The notes under the pieces: generated by a model
What the model saw: the letters and a program-made list of their open reading frames with translations, nothing else
Databases searched by the model: none
What the model was told of the DNA's origin: nothing
Made by a program: the position numbers and the translations under genes
In this document: one piece after another, positions 1 to 9,352 of the stretch
Position numbering within the stretch: the first letter of the stretch is position 1
How the letters are laid out: each line of letters opens with the position of its first letter
NCBI RefSeq assembly: GCF_048541825.1
Contig: NZ_CP183332.1
Coordinates: forward strand, 2,294,001 to 2,358,000
From: Caulobacter sp048541825
GTDB lineage: Bacteria > Pseudomonadota > Alphaproteobacteria > Caulobacterales > Caulobacteraceae
Direction of reading: 5' to 3'
Length of the DNA: 64,000 nt

Positions 1-156
1 GAGCATGCCGGCGGCGACGCCCGAGGCGTTGTCACCGGGCGTGGCCGGATCGAAGACCGTCACGGCCAGTCCAGCGCGCGCCAGGGCCAGGGCCGTCGCC
101 GAGCCGAAGGCTCCGGCGCCGGCCACCGCAATACGCGCGCCTGACACAGTTCCCAT
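1..156 (-). CDS. FAD-dependent oxidoreductase (DAO family), N-terminal fragment
   Basis: Only the first 52 codons lie in the window; the gene runs off the left edge. The start is the ATG at 156. The translation opens with a dinucleotide-binding fold: a short beta strand, then GAGAFGSATALALARAG at about residues 13-29, and an acidic residue closing the second strand (VTVFDP). A Ser-Gly-Val-Ala-Ala-Gly-Met stretch follows. This layout is typical of D-amino-acid oxidase / glycine oxidase (ThiO-like) flavoproteins, where the Gly-rich loop holds the FAD pyrophosphate. The substrate cannot be told from this fragment; ThiO, DadA-like and sarcosine oxidase-like enzymes all begin this way. Confidence 0.7.
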   Translation of the reverse strand, partial: MGTVSGARIAVAGAGAFGSATALALARAGLAVTVFDPATPGDNASGVAAGML

Positions 157-371
157 GCGGCGCAATCACCTCCCGAGGCGCCAAAGGTCAAGCCCTTGCT
201 GCCCAGAACTTTTGCTCGCCCAGATCAAATGGCTCCACCCTGACGCGCATTGACGCAGTGTGGGTGCACAGACGTGACTATGGGGGTCGGGTCAGGTTAT
301 CTTGCAGCGTCCAATTGCGCCGCTCTCCCTAAGGAGGCTTTGGTCCGCGCCATTGGAAGGAATGGATTGGC

Positions 372-779
372 ATGAACGAGAAGCCCGCCGCCGACCTGGC
401 TCACCCCGTCGATCTGTATGTCGGCGCCCGCCTCAGAATACGGCGCAAGGTCATGGGCCTGAGCCAGACGCAAGTCGCAGACGCCTTGGGCATCACCTTC
501 CAGCAGATCCAGAAGTACGAGCGCGGCTCCAACCGGATCAGCGCCTCCAAACTTTACGATGCCGCCCGCCTCCTGCAGGCCCCGGTGTCCTACTTCTTCG
601 AGGGCCTGGGTGAGACCGATGGCGGCAATGACGACGGCTTCGCCCAGCGCATGACCGAATTCGTCTCGACGCCCGAAGGCCTGGAACTGGCCGCCCTGTT
701 CCCGCGGCTCGACGATCGACGCCTGCGCCGGCGTGTGGTCGATCTGGTCCGGGCGATGGTCGAAGACGAACCAGGCTGA
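372..779 (+). CDS. XRE-family helix-turn-helix transcriptional regulator
   Basis: A 135-residue DNA-binding protein. Residues about 15-70 form a Cro/C1-type HTH: an arginine-rich first helix (GARLRIRRKVMGLSQ), the turn TQVADALGITFQQIQKYERG, and NRISASKLYDAARLLQ. The C-terminal half (65-135) is a short acidic tail without a recognised sensor domain. The start is the ATG at 372, with a GGAAGG Shine-Dalgarno at 355-360. This compact regulator type is common in Caulobacterales and Rhizobiales and is often present in several copies per genome. It stands alone, so its targets cannot be inferred. The ligand, if any, is unknown. Confidence 0.85.
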   Translation: MNEKPAADLAHPVDLYVGARLRIRRKVMGLSQTQVADALGITFQQIQKYERGSNRISASKLYDAARLLQAPVSYFFEGLGETDGGNDDGFAQRMTEFVSTPEGLELAALFPRLDDRRLRRRVVDLVRAMVEDEPG

Positions 780-916
780 TGCAACGCGGACCGACGCGAT
801 CCGCTGACTCGATGCGGTCAAACGGTCCGGTCGTGCGTTGAAAGACGCGGGGAGACTTTGCCACGCTTGCGTCGCGACCCAGAATCCGGGACAAGGAATT
901 AATACTCTACTTTTTT

Positions 917-929
917 GATAGAATTTATC
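917..929. promoter_or_regulatory. AT-rich near-palindrome before the flavoprotein gene
   Basis: GATAGAATTTATC is an imperfect inverted repeat (GATA/TATC arms) in a locally AT-rich stretch (900-930), two bases before the ATG at 931. Its place over the ribosome-binding region would suit a repressor operator. No regulator can be named from this sequence alone. Confidence 0.2.
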
Positions 930-930
930 C

Positions 931-2265
931 ATGCCCCCTCTCCCCCTCGTCGCCGTTGTCGGTGGCGGCTTCAGCGGTCTGATGACGGCCCTGCACCTGG
1001 CGAGAGCCGGAACCGTCCGGGTGCGGTTGATTGAGAGGTCTGCAAACTTCGCCCAAGGCGCAGCCTATTGCACGGCCAACCCCGACCATCTGCTGAATGT
1101 CCGGGCCGGCAATATGAGCGCCTGGCCAGACCAGCCGGACCATTTCGCCCAATGGCTTGCCCAGCGTCGCCCCGACGCCGGAGCCTTCGCCAGCCGGGGC
1201 GAGTACGGCCTCTACCTGCAAGCCCTTCTGGCGAACGCCGCCGGGGCTGACGGACGCCTGTCCCTCGCCGCTAACGAGGCGGTCGGACTGAACCCGAATG
1301 GCGCTGGATGGCGGATCGACTATGCCAGAGGCCAGGCCGAGCAGGTCGATGCAGTCGTACTGGCCCTGGGCAATCCACCGCCGGCCACACCTGTGGGCGT
1401 AGCGTCCGAGGTCACCGACAGTCCGCTGTATCACGCCGATCCCTGGCGTCTTCAGGCGTTGATCAACGACGCCATGACAGCGCCGACCCTGTTGATCGGC
1501 TCAGGCCTGACCATGGTCGATGTGGCCCTGAGTCTGGCCCGGTCCACGCCCGACCGCACGATGATCGCCCTGTCGCGCCGCGGTCTCGCCCCCCTGGCCC
1601 ACGCCGCGACGTCGCCGGTCGAAGCCCGGACGCCGCCCGCCAGCGCCTCGCCGATGGCCCTGCTGGTCTGGCTCAAGTCCGAAGCGCAACGCCAGGGCTG
1701 GCGCGAGGCTATCGATGCCCTGCGCCCGCACACCCAGGCGATCTGGCGTGGCTGGAACAGGGTCCAGCGCGCCCGTTTCCTGCGCCATGCCCGGCCCTAT
1801 TGGGATGTCCACCGGCATCGGCTGGCGCCCGAGGTTGCGGCTCGCGTCCAGGCCCTGATCGACAGCAGAGCCCTTGTCCTGCTGACCGGGCGCATCGAAA
1901 GCCTGACGAAGGGCCCCGAGGGCCTGCGGCTACAATGGCGGCGACGGGGGACAGATCAAACCCAGACCCTGGACGTCGGCTGCGCCATCAACTGCACCGG
2001 CCCCGCCGCCACTTTCGGCGCCCACCATGATCGCCTGCTCGACGCCCTGTGCTCACAGGGCCAGGCGCGCCCCGACCCTCAGGGCCTTGGCCTGGAGGTT
2101 GATGGCGAAGGACGGCTGATCGGCGGCGATGGCGCCGCACAACACCGGCTGTTCGCGGTCGGCCCCGTGACGCGCGGAGCGTTCTGGGAGATCACCGCTG
2201 TGCCCGACATCCGCGTTCAGGCGGAGCGGACGGCCCAGGCGGTCATCGAAGCCCTGCGGACCTGA
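931..2265 (+). CDS. FAD/NAD(P)-binding protein (NAD_binding_9-like)
   Basis: A 444-residue flavoprotein. The N-terminus carries a FAD-binding loop (GGGFSG, residues 11-16) and then a conserved RAGNMSAWPDQPDHFAQWL-like block, characteristic of the family annotated as 'FAD/NAD(P)-binding protein' (PF13454). A second Rossmann loop (LLIGSGLTMVD) begins near residue 187. The final section has the INCTGPAA and LFAVGPVTRGAFWE motifs that close the FAD site. Reaction and substrate are not established for most members. It is convergent with the TonB-dependent receptor, with a gap of only three bases. In other genomes such proteins often sit near iron-uptake genes, so a redox role in metal or siderophore handling is possible but unproved here. 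Confidence 0.75.
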   Translation: MPPLPLVAVVGGGFSGLMTALHLARAGTVRVRLIERSANFAQGAAYCTANPDHLLNVRAGNMSAWPDQPDHFAQWLAQRRPDAGAFASRGEYGLYLQALLANAAGADGRLSLAANEAVGLNPNGAGWRIDYARGQAEQVDAVVLALGNPPPATPVGVASEVTDSPLYHADPWRLQALINDAMTAPTLLIGSGLTMVDVALSLARSTPDRTMIALSRRGLAPLAHAATSPVEARTPPASASPMALLVWLKSEAQRQGWREAIDALRPHTQAIWRGWNRVQRARFLRHARPYWDVHRHRLAPEVAARVQALIDSRALVLLTGRIESLTKGPEGLRLQWRRRGTDQTQTLDVGCAINCTGPAATFGAHHDRLLDALCSQGQARPDPQGLGLEVDGEGRLIGGDGAAQHRLFAVGPVTRGAFWEITAVPDIRVQAERTAQAVIEALRT

Positions 2266-2268
2266 TCC

Positions 2269-4275
2269 TCAGTCAAACGCCACGCGCAGACCGATCCGCG
2301 CCATGCGGGGACTGGCGAAACCCGCGACGCCATCCGCCGTGCGCGAGACCTCGACCGCTTCGTCCAGCAGGTTGTCAGCGGCCAGATAGGCCGTGACCCC
2401 GCTGGCCAGCCGCCAGTCGGCGCGGGCGTCAAGCCTGAGCCCCGCCGCCAGGACCCGGCTGTTGAGGTCGTCGTCGAAGCGCTTGCCCTCCCAGGTCAGG
2501 TCGGCGTCAAGGTTGAGGCGGTCGGAAACCCGCCACGACAGGCCCGTGGTCGCGCTCCAGATCGGCGCCTGGGCGGGACGCTTGCCGGTCAACTGAGGCG
2601 CCGCTGCGCCGCCGTCCACCCGCGCGTCGGTGATGGAGGCGGCAACGCTGAGATCGACCGCCCCGCCAAGCTTGCGGGTGGCGCGCGCCTCAAGGCCGAT
2701 GGCGGAGATCTCGCCGGTGTTGCGTCGTTCGCGCAGCACCCCGCCGGCCGGCACGAAGCCCGCGCGAGGAAAGACGCCGGGCCCCGCGCCAAGGGTGACA
2801 TTGGCGATCGGATCCTCGATCCGATTCCAGAATGCCGTCGCCTCGATCAGGTGGCGCTCGCCCTGGCTCGAAACCCCGGCCTCGACCCCGAACAGTCGCT
2901 CGGGCATCAGGCCGGCGTTGGCCTCGGTGATATCATTACCGACCCGGAAGGGGCGGTGCAGTTCATTCAGGGTCGGCGGGCGGAAGCCGCTATAGGCCGC
3001 TAGCCTCAGGGCCCGCCCTTGGCCAAAATCCCGACGCGCGCCCAGGCGGGCCGTGGCGACCTGGCCATCGCGATCCACAGGTCTGTCGTCGAGCAGCACC
3101 GCGCCACTGGCGGCGTCGCGCTCGACCCGCAGGCCTTGGCCAGAGGTCCAGCGATCCAGACGCAGGCCGCCAGCCACCAGCCACCGATCCGGGGTCCAGG
3201 CACCTTCGATATAGGCGCCGGCCACGGAGGTCTCGCCGCCAGCGCGACGGTCCCGGGTGAAGGCTCCGGCCAGATAGCGGAAGCGCTCCCGCACCTCGCC
3301 CTCCGTGAAGCGCGCATCCAGGCCGACCTCACCCTCGAACTGCGGCGAGCTCCAGCGCAGGGCGGCGTTGGCGCCCTGACCGGTGGCCGGCGTGGCATAC
3401 TGATCATTGGCCGGAGTTGTCGTGGCGCGGCTCGCGGCGACGGCGACGGAGCTGTTGGCCAGGTCACTCTCACGTCGCCAGGCCTGAAGTCGCCAGCCCC
3501 AGCCGGCTTCCGCCGGCGCTCTGGCCAGGGTAGCGCTGATCGATGAGCCTGAGGCCTTGGCCCGGGCTCCGGCCAGACCCGCTCCGCGCTCTTCGCTGTA
3601 ACCGCCAAGGCGGACGGACAGTTCGGCGCCCCCCAATGGAGCGTCGAGGCGCAGAGCTGCGCTGCGGGCGTCGAGATCGACCGGCGTATCCGCCGCGCCG
3701 CGCGCCGGGCCGCGCACCGGCGTATAGCCGTCGCCATGGTCGTAGGCGCCGCTGGCGAACAGCTGAACGCCGCCGATCTGCGTCGTCGCCGCAGCCGAAG
3801 CGCGCGTCACGCCAAGCGTTCCTGTCGAGAGATCAGCAACCGTACCGGCGTCGCGTTCGCGCAGGGAGATGACGCCCGTCAGAGCCCCCGCGCCATAGGG
3901 TCCCGCCCCGGCGCCGCGCACGATATCGGCCCCAGCCAGGGCCTCCGGCGCCAACTGCGACCAGATCACCCAGCCGCCGAACGGATCGTTCAACGGCGCG
4001 CCGTCCAGCAGGACCAGTGTCCGCCCGGTGCCGGAGGGCGCGATGGCCCGCAGGCTGATCCCCTGGGTCGTCGGATTGGCCGAGAGGCTCGAGGTTCGCC
4101 GAAACAGCGACACACCGGGCGTCCGGCCGAGCGCTTCATCGACCCGCACCGCGGAGCCCAGATCCGCCTGATCGATCCGCACGACCGAGAAGGCGACTTC
4201 ACCGCGAAGGGGCGGCAGGCGGGCGGCGGTCACCACGACCGCAGCCACGTCGGGAGGCGGTAAATCAACCGGCAT
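2269..4275 (-). CDS. TonB-dependent outer-membrane receptor
   Basis: A 668-residue receptor. Residues 1-150 are the plug domain: a TonB-box-like AAVVVTA near residue 11, VDEALGRTPGVSLFRR, and RTLVLLDGAPLNDPFGG. The rest is a beta-barrel of alternating strands with TBDR landmarks (ALRLAAYSGFRPPTLNELHRPF; a final LRVAF). Such receptors import siderophores, vitamin B12, sugars or other scarce ligands, powered by TonB-ExbB-ExbD. The substrate is unknown. Oddity: the only in-frame start (ATG 4275) leaves no signal peptide, and a stop lies five codons upstream, so the export signal is missing, lost by frameshift, or in another frame. No cobalamin riboswitch was found in the 254 bp upstream. Confidence 0.9.
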   Translation of the reverse strand: MPVDLPPPDVAAVVVTAARLPPLRGEVAFSVVRIDQADLGSAVRVDEALGRTPGVSLFRRTSSLSANPTTQGISLRAIAPSGTGRTLVLLDGAPLNDPFGGWVIWSQLAPEALAGADIVRGAGAGPYGAGALTGVISLRERDAGTVADLSTGTLGVTRASAAATTQIGGVQLFASGAYDHGDGYTPVRGPARGAADTPVDLDARSAALRLDAPLGGAELSVRLGGYSEERGAGLAGARAKASGSSISATLARAPAEAGWGWRLQAWRRESDLANSSVAVAASRATTTPANDQYATPATGQGANAALRWSSPQFEGEVGLDARFTEGEVRERFRYLAGAFTRDRRAGGETSVAGAYIEGAWTPDRWLVAGGLRLDRWTSGQGLRVERDAASGAVLLDDRPVDRDGQVATARLGARRDFGQGRALRLAAYSGFRPPTLNELHRPFRVGNDITEANAGLMPERLFGVEAGVSSQGERHLIEATAFWNRIEDPIANVTLGAGPGVFPRAGFVPAGGVLRERRNTGEISAIGLEARATRKLGGAVDLSVAASITDARVDGGAAAPQLTGKRPAQAPIWSATTGLSWRVSDRLNLDADLTWEGKRFDDDLNSRVLAAGLRLDARADWRLASGVTAYLAADNLLDEAVEVSRTADGVAGFASPRMARIGLRVAFD

Positions 4276-4529
4276 GAATGTCCTGGTTCATCTGGAGATC
4301 TCTGGCGTCCGAGTTCAGGGGGAACGGCCGAATCCGCGGGGTTACAACAGCCTGCAAACTGCATGGCCGGCCCGCTCTCTGGAAGGCCTATTGCGGCGCC
4401 TGGCTAGGCGCATCGGTGGCGCATCGCCGAAGGGCAGCCAACGACTCAAGCCTTGGAGCGGAACCTTGGCAGGGTCAGAGCGGTTTCAGGATGCGGCCTA
4501 GTCGTGGCCAGCCAGGGGAACAGTCCGTC

Positions 4530-5591
4530 ATGCGTATCGCCCAAGTCCCGCCGCTGTATGAGGCCGTTCCCCCTCGCCTGTATGGCGGCACCGAACGGGT
4601 CGTGGCGCATCTGACCGATGCCCTTGTCGAACTTGGGCACGACGTCACCCTGTTCGCCAGCGCGGAGGCCCAGACCAAGGCCAAGCTGGTCATTGTGCGC
4701 GATCAGGCCATCCGGCTGGACCCCGCCCCTCTGAAATCCGACCTGGCGGCGCATTTGGCGATGCTGCTGGAGGTTCGCGATCGCGCGGACGATTTCGACA
4801 TCATCCACTTCCACACCGACATGCTGCAGTTTGGCCTGTTCGCGGACATGGCCGAGAAAACCCTGACCACCCTGCACGGCCGACTGGACCTGAAGGACCT
4901 GCCCAACCTCTATCGGCGCTATCCCGAATTTGGCCTGGTCTCGATCTCGGACTCCCAGCGCGCGCCCCTGCCGAAAGCCAACTGGGTGGGCACGGTGCTG
5001 CACGGGCTACATTCCGACGTCGACACCTATCGCCACAAGAGCGAGGGCTATCTAGCCTTCCTGGGCCGCATTTCGCCCGAAAAGGGACCCGAGCGCGCCA
5101 TCGCGATTGCTCGGAGCGTCGGTCGCAAGCTGAAGATCGCCGCAAAGATCGATCAGGCCGACGTCGCCTATTTCCATGAAGTGGTCGAACCGCTGCTGGC
5201 GGATCCGCTGGTCGAGTTCGTCGGTGAGATCGGCGACCAGGACAAGGGCGCGTTCCTGGGCGGCGCCGACGCCCTGCTGTTTCCCATCGACTGGCCAGAG
5301 CCGTTCGGCCTGGTGATGATCGAGGCCATGGCCGCCGGTACGCCCGTGATCGCCTATGAGCGTGGTTCTGTGCGCGAGGTGATCGAGGAAGGCCTGACCG
5401 GCTTCATCGTCAACAGCCAGGCCGAAGCCGTCGCTGCGGTCGGCCGCCTGGGCGAGCTGAGCCGCCGCGCCATCCGGGATCGCTTCGACTTGCGGTTCTC
5501 GGCCATTGCGATGGCCCGACGCTACCAGACCCTCTACGATCAGATGATCGAGACGGGCGACGTTGGTCTAAGCTTGGCGCGAAGCGCCTGA
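4530..5591 (+). CDS. glycosyltransferase family 4 protein
   Basis: A 353-residue GT-B fold glycosyltransferase. I chose the ATG at 4530 because residues from there (MRIAQVPPLYEAVPPRLYGG) are a classic GT4 N-terminus. The frame stays open upstream to 4278 but that part has no family character. The donor-binding C-terminal half shows FLGRISPEKGPERAI and the retaining EX7E motif (EPFGLVMIE), followed by AMAAGTPVIAY. Acceptor and donor are unknown. It lies 17 bases upstream of the debranching-type glucosidase and is probably co-transcribed; this pairing suggests work on an alpha-glucan or other storage or osmotic glucan, which is inference. It acts in the cytoplasm. Confidence 0.88.
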   Translation: MRIAQVPPLYEAVPPRLYGGTERVVAHLTDALVELGHDVTLFASAEAQTKAKLVIVRDQAIRLDPAPLKSDLAAHLAMLLEVRDRADDFDIIHFHTDMLQFGLFADMAEKTLTTLHGRLDLKDLPNLYRRYPEFGLVSISDSQRAPLPKANWVGTVLHGLHSDVDTYRHKSEGYLAFLGRISPEKGPERAIAIARSVGRKLKIAAKIDQADVAYFHEVVEPLLADPLVEFVGEIGDQDKGAFLGGADALLFPIDWPEPFGLVMIEAMAAGTPVIAYERGSVREVIEEGLTGFIVNSQAEAVAAVGRLGELSRRAIRDRFDLRFSAIAMARRYQTLYDQMIETGDVGLSLARSA

Positions 5592-5608
5592 CAAGACAGG
5601 GCGACCCC

Positions 5609-7774
5609 ATGGATGACGCTGCTCACGTCCCGCCCCTGGCCGCGGAACAGGAAAGGACGGGCGAGCCGCGCCCGCCCTTCCCGCTCTATGCGCTCAAAGA
5701 CCACGACACCTTCCTGGTCGCTGACCTCTTCGGCGACATCGGCGGGGTCGGAGATGGGCTATTTCACAACGACACCCGGGTGCTGTCGAAATTCCGGCTG
5801 ACACTCGGCGGCGCGGCGCCCTCGCATCTCAGCTCATCGATGTCGCAGGACAACGTCTTCTTCAACTGCCACGCCACCAACCAGAACCTGCCGCTGCTGG
5901 GCGCGGGCGCGGCGCCGCACGGAACGATCCACCTGGAGCGCAAGCGCTTCCTGTGGGATCAGCGCTGCTACGAGCGCCTGACCTTCACCAACTATAGCCG
6001 CGACTTGGTCATGCTGCCCGTCAGCCTGGAGTTCGAGGCCGACTTCAACGACATGTTCGAGGTGCGCGGCTCCAAACGTGGGGCCCGCGGGTTGCGGACG
6101 ACGCCCGTCGCGGAAGGCCGCTCGGTCCACTTTGCGTATACGGGGTTGGACGAGGTCGAGCGCGGCAGCGTGATCAGCTTCTCCGAACCGCCCGGCCGTC
6201 TCTCGCCCTCCCGCGCCGACTTTCTGTTCATGCTGTCGGCCGACGACCGCTTCGAGTTGTATGTCGAGATCGGGCCGACCCTGGCCCATCCGCCGACCCG
6301 GCAGCGTTGGCGCGAGGCGGCCGCCCGGGCACGGCTGAGCATGCGCCAGCGCACCCGGCGCGGGGCCCGTCTGCACAGCTCCGGCCGGCTGTTCAACGAG
6401 TGGCTGGACAAGTCACGCGCCGACCTGGCCCTGCTGACCACAGAGCTCGACACCGGCCCCTATCCCTATGCCGGCATCCCCTGGTTCTCGACGCCCTTTG
6501 GTCGCGACGCGATCATCACCGCTTGGCAGGTGCTGTGGATCCAGCCCGAACTGGCGCGCGGGGTGCTGTCCTATCTGGGCAAGCACCAGGCGATAGAGAT
6601 CTCGGCCTTCCAGGACAGCGCCCCTGGCAAGATCATGCACGAGACCCGGCGGGGCGAGATGACCGCCCTGGGAGAGCTTCCGTTTGGCCGCTACTATGGC
6701 GGGGTCGACACCACGCCGCTGTTCGTCGGCCTGGCCTGCGCCTATGCCGAGCGCACAGGCGACATGGCCTTTGTCGACGGCCTGTGGCCCGTCCTGCTCA
6801 AGGCCATCGGCTGGATCGAACAGTTCGGCGACAGCAACGGCGACGGCCTGATCGACTATGCGCGCGGCGCAACCAGCGGCCTGTCAAACCAGAACTGGAA
6901 GGACAGCGAAGACAGCGTCTTCCACGCCGACGGTAAGTTCCCCGTCGGGCCGATCGCAGTGGTCGAGGTGCAAGGCTACGCCTTTGCCGCGTTCAGGGGC
7001 ATGGCCGATCTGGCCCGACGGCGCGGCGAAGTCGCCAGCGCCCACCGCTGGGCCGAGCGGGCCGAGAGCCTGCGCCAGACCGTCGAGGACCGCTTCTGGA
7101 TGGAGGATCAGGGCTTCTACGCCATGGCCATCGATGGCGCGGGAAAGCCCTGCCGTGTGAAGGGCTCCAATCCGGGTCATCTGCTGTTTTCGGGCCTACC
7201 CAGTCCGGAACGGGCCAAGCGGGTCACCGAGACCCTGCTGGGCTCGGCGTTTCACGCCGGCTGGGGCCTGCGAACCCTGGCCTCAGGCGAGCCGCGTTTC
7301 AATCCGATGTCCTATCACAACGGCTCGATCTGGCCGCACGACACCGCTCTGTGCGTTCTGGGCATGGCCCGCTATGGCGAGCGCCAGGGCGTGGTGCGGA
7401 TGCTGGCCGGCCTGTTCGAAACCGCCACCCATTTCGAAATGCGCCTGCCAGAGCTGTTCTGCGGCTTCTCGCGCGCCGCCGGCGAGCCGCCCGTGGCCTA
7501 TCCTGTCGCCTGCCTGCCGCAGGCTTGGGCGGCCGGGTCGGTATTCATGATGTTGCAGGCCTGCCTGGGCGTCACGGTGGATGGCTGGAAGGGCAAGGTC
7601 ACCCTGAAAGATCCTCGCCTACCCATCGGCGTCGATCGGCTGGATATCGACAGCATCGTCCTGGGCGACAAGGTCGTCGACATTCGCCTGAGCCGAACAG
7701 GCGACAGGACCCGGGCGCGGATCAATCGCCAAGGCTCGACCGCTGGCGTCTGGCCAGGCCGACTGGCCTGTTGA
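5609..7774 (+). CDS. amylo-alpha-1,6-glucosidase / glycogen-debranching family protein
   Basis: A 721-residue glycoside hydrolase. Residues 1 to about 220 form the N-terminal beta domain of the family: DHDTFLVADLFGDIGG, then GLFHNDTRVLSKFRLTL. Residues from about 270 form the (alpha/alpha)6 toroid, with PYAGIPWFSTPFGRDAIITA, DGLIDYARGATSGLSNQNWK and MSYHNGSIWPHDTALC around the active-site cleft. Family members hydrolyse alpha-1,6 branches or related glucosidic bonds. Many bacterial homologues, including this class, are uncharacterised biochemically. It has no signal peptide, so it is cytoplasmic. It is the second gene of a likely operon with the upstream GT4 enzyme. Confidence 0.85.
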   Translation: MDDAAHVPPLAAEQERTGEPRPPFPLYALKDHDTFLVADLFGDIGGVGDGLFHNDTRVLSKFRLTLGGAAPSHLSSSMSQDNVFFNCHATNQNLPLLGAGAAPHGTIHLERKRFLWDQRCYERLTFTNYSRDLVMLPVSLEFEADFNDMFEVRGSKRGARGLRTTPVAEGRSVHFAYTGLDEVERGSVISFSEPPGRLSPSRADFLFMLSADDRFELYVEIGPTLAHPPTRQRWREAAARARLSMRQRTRRGARLHSSGRLFNEWLDKSRADLALLTTELDTGPYPYAGIPWFSTPFGRDAIITAWQVLWIQPELARGVLSYLGKHQAIEISAFQDSAPGKIMHETRRGEMTALGELPFGRYYGGVDTTPLFVGLACAYAERTGDMAFVDGLWPVLLKAIGWIEQFGDSNGDGLIDYARGATSGLSNQNWKDSEDSVFHADGKFPVGPIAVVEVQGYAFAAFRGMADLARRRGEVASAHRWAERAESLRQTVEDRFWMEDQGFYAMAIDGAGKPCRVKGSNPGHLLFSGLPSPERAKRVTETLLGSAFHAGWGLRTLASGEPRFNPMSYHNGSIWPHDTALCVLGMARYGERQGVVRMLAGLFETATHFEMRLPELFCGFSRAAGEPPVAYPVACLPQAWAAGSVFMMLQACLGVTVDGWKGKVTLKDPRLPIGVDRLDIDSIVLGDKVVDIRLSRTGDRTRARINRQGSTAGVWPGRLAC

Positions 7775-7777
7775 GCC

Positions 7778-8036
7778 CACGGCGTGCGGTCTGATGCGCT
7801 CGCTCAGCACCTTGACCCTGGCGTCGCACTACGCCTCACTCGGCGTCACAGCCTCGATCTCGTCGATCAGCGTCTTGGCGCCGTCGTGCTCGACAGAGGC
7901 TTCGTCCAGCCTGTCGTTTTCGACCTCGCCGCGCGCCTGCAGTCCCTAGTGCGGAGCTCGATGAGAGATGTTCGCGTCGCGTCGAAAAAATGGGACTGGA
8001 CTGACCCAAGGGCGCCGCCCGTTTGATCGCGTCCAC
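7778..8036 (-). pseudogene. decayed hemerythrin (HHE) domain gene
   Basis: Read on the minus strand, the frame from 7927 downward gives VEHDGAKTLIDEIEA, then a TAG stop, then CDARVKVLSERI. This matches the core of the short alphaproteobacterial hemerythrin HHE domain (EHDxAKxLIxxIEA ... YDAKVxVLSEYIxHHV). The N-terminal part lies in another frame from about 8036 (a DAIK start followed by scrambled sequence). At least one nonsense codon and one frameshift are therefore present, and the metal-ligand His-His region downstream is degraded (RPHAVG). The intact relative would be a di-iron protein for O2/NO sensing or iron handling. This copy cannot make it. It occupies most of the 309-bp gap between two genes. 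Confidence 0.6.
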
Positions 8037-8083
8037 CGTTCCGCCTCGACGCGAGATCGGCTCAAGGATCAGGAGGACGCCGT

Positions 8084-9322
8084 ATGCCCGAAGCTCTCAT
8101 CATCGACGCCTGCCGCACGCCGCGCGGCATAGGCAAGGTCGGCAAGGGCGCCCTCGCCGACTTTCACCCCCAGCACCTGGCCGCCACCGTGCTGCGCGCC
8201 CTGGCCGACCGTAACGGCCTGAACACGAGCCAGGTCGACGACATCATCTGGGGCACCAGCACCCAGCGCGGCAAGCAGGGCGGCGATCTGGGCCGCATGG
8301 CCGCGCTCGACGCCGGCTATGACGTGCGGGCCAGCGGCATGACGCTGGACCGCTTCTGCGGTTCAGGCATCACCACCGTGAACCTGGCCGCCGCCTCGAT
8401 CATGTCGGGCATGGAAGATCTGGTCATCGCCGGCGGGACCGAGATGATGTCCTACACCGCCGCCACGGCGGACCGCTCATCAGTGGGCCTGCTGGACTCC
8501 GGCAATCTGCGCCTGCGGGCTCGCCATCCGCAGACCCACCAGGGCGTCTGCGCAGACGCCATCGCGACCCTGGAAGGCATCTCCCGCCAGGCGCTGGACG
8601 AACTGGCCGTGGTCAGTCAGCAGCGCGCCGATCAGGCCATCCGCGAGGGCCGGTTCGACCGCGCCCTGGTGCCGGTGCTGCGCGACGATGGTTCAGTGGC
8701 GCTGGACCGCGAAGAGTTCCCCCGCCCCCAGACCACCCTGGAGAGCCTGTCGCAGCTGAAGGCTTCGTTCGAGATGATGGCCGGCGTGCCGATCGACGAG
8801 GCCGGGACGACCCTGGGCGGCCTGATCAACCAAGTCTATCCGGACCTGAAGATCACCCACGTCCATCACGCGGGCAACTCCTCTGGTGTGGTGGACGGCG
8901 CAGCGGCAGTGCTCCTGGCCTCTCCGGCCTATGCGGCGGCCCACGGGCTCAAGCCCCGCGGCCGTGTCGTGGCCATGGCCAATATGGGCGACAGCCCGAC
9001 CCTGATGCTCAACGCCCCGGTCCCGGCGGCCCGCAAGGTCCTGGCCAAGGCCGGGCTCACGGTGGACGACATCGACCTGTGGGAGATCAACGAGGCCTTC
9101 GCGGTGGTCGCCGAGAAGTTCATCCGCGACCTCAACCTGGATCGCGACAAGGTCAATGTGAACGGCGGGGCCATGGCCCTGGGGCATCCCATCGGCGCGA
9201 CGGGATCGATCCTGATCGGCACGATCCTTGACGAGCTGGAACGCCGCGATCTGAAGCGCGGCCTGGTGACCATGTGCGCGGCGGGCGGCATGGCCCCGGC
9301 GATCATCATCGAGCGCATCTGA
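8084..9322 (+). CDS. acetyl-CoA C-acyltransferase (thiolase)
   Basis: A 412-residue thiolase. The nucleophilic Cys is C92 in DRFCGSG. The active-site His is H368 in GHPIGATG, and the second catalytic Cys is C398 in TMCAAGG; NEAFAV precedes them. The start is the ATG at 8084, with an AGGAGG Shine-Dalgarno about 11 bases upstream. The enzyme cleaves 3-ketoacyl-CoA with CoA in fatty-acid beta-oxidation, or works in reverse to condense acyl-CoAs. The length and the DFHPQHLAATVLRALADRNG start fit the broad-range acyltransferase (FadA/FadI-like) branch rather than PhaA, but this is not certain. It is monocistronic, followed by a strong terminator. Confidence 0.93.
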   Translation: MPEALIIDACRTPRGIGKVGKGALADFHPQHLAATVLRALADRNGLNTSQVDDIIWGTSTQRGKQGGDLGRMAALDAGYDVRASGMTLDRFCGSGITTVNLAAASIMSGMEDLVIAGGTEMMSYTAATADRSSVGLLDSGNLRLRARHPQTHQGVCADAIATLEGISRQALDELAVVSQQRADQAIREGRFDRALVPVLRDDGSVALDREEFPRPQTTLESLSQLKASFEMMAGVPIDEAGTTLGGLINQVYPDLKITHVHHAGNSSGVVDGAAAVLLASPAYAAAHGLKPRGRVVAMANMGDSPTLMLNAPVPAARKVLAKAGLTVDDIDLWEINEAFAVVAEKFIRDLNLDRDKVNVNGGAMALGHPIGATGSILIGTILDELERRDLKRGLVTMCAAGGMAPAIIIERI

Positions 9323-9352
9323 CACGCTCTTGGCCAACACGGACGACAAATG

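Noticed and set aside
4276..4529. Cobalamin riboswitch upstream of the TonB-dependent receptor
   Set aside because: The B12-box and the GCCACTG-type core were not found on either strand.
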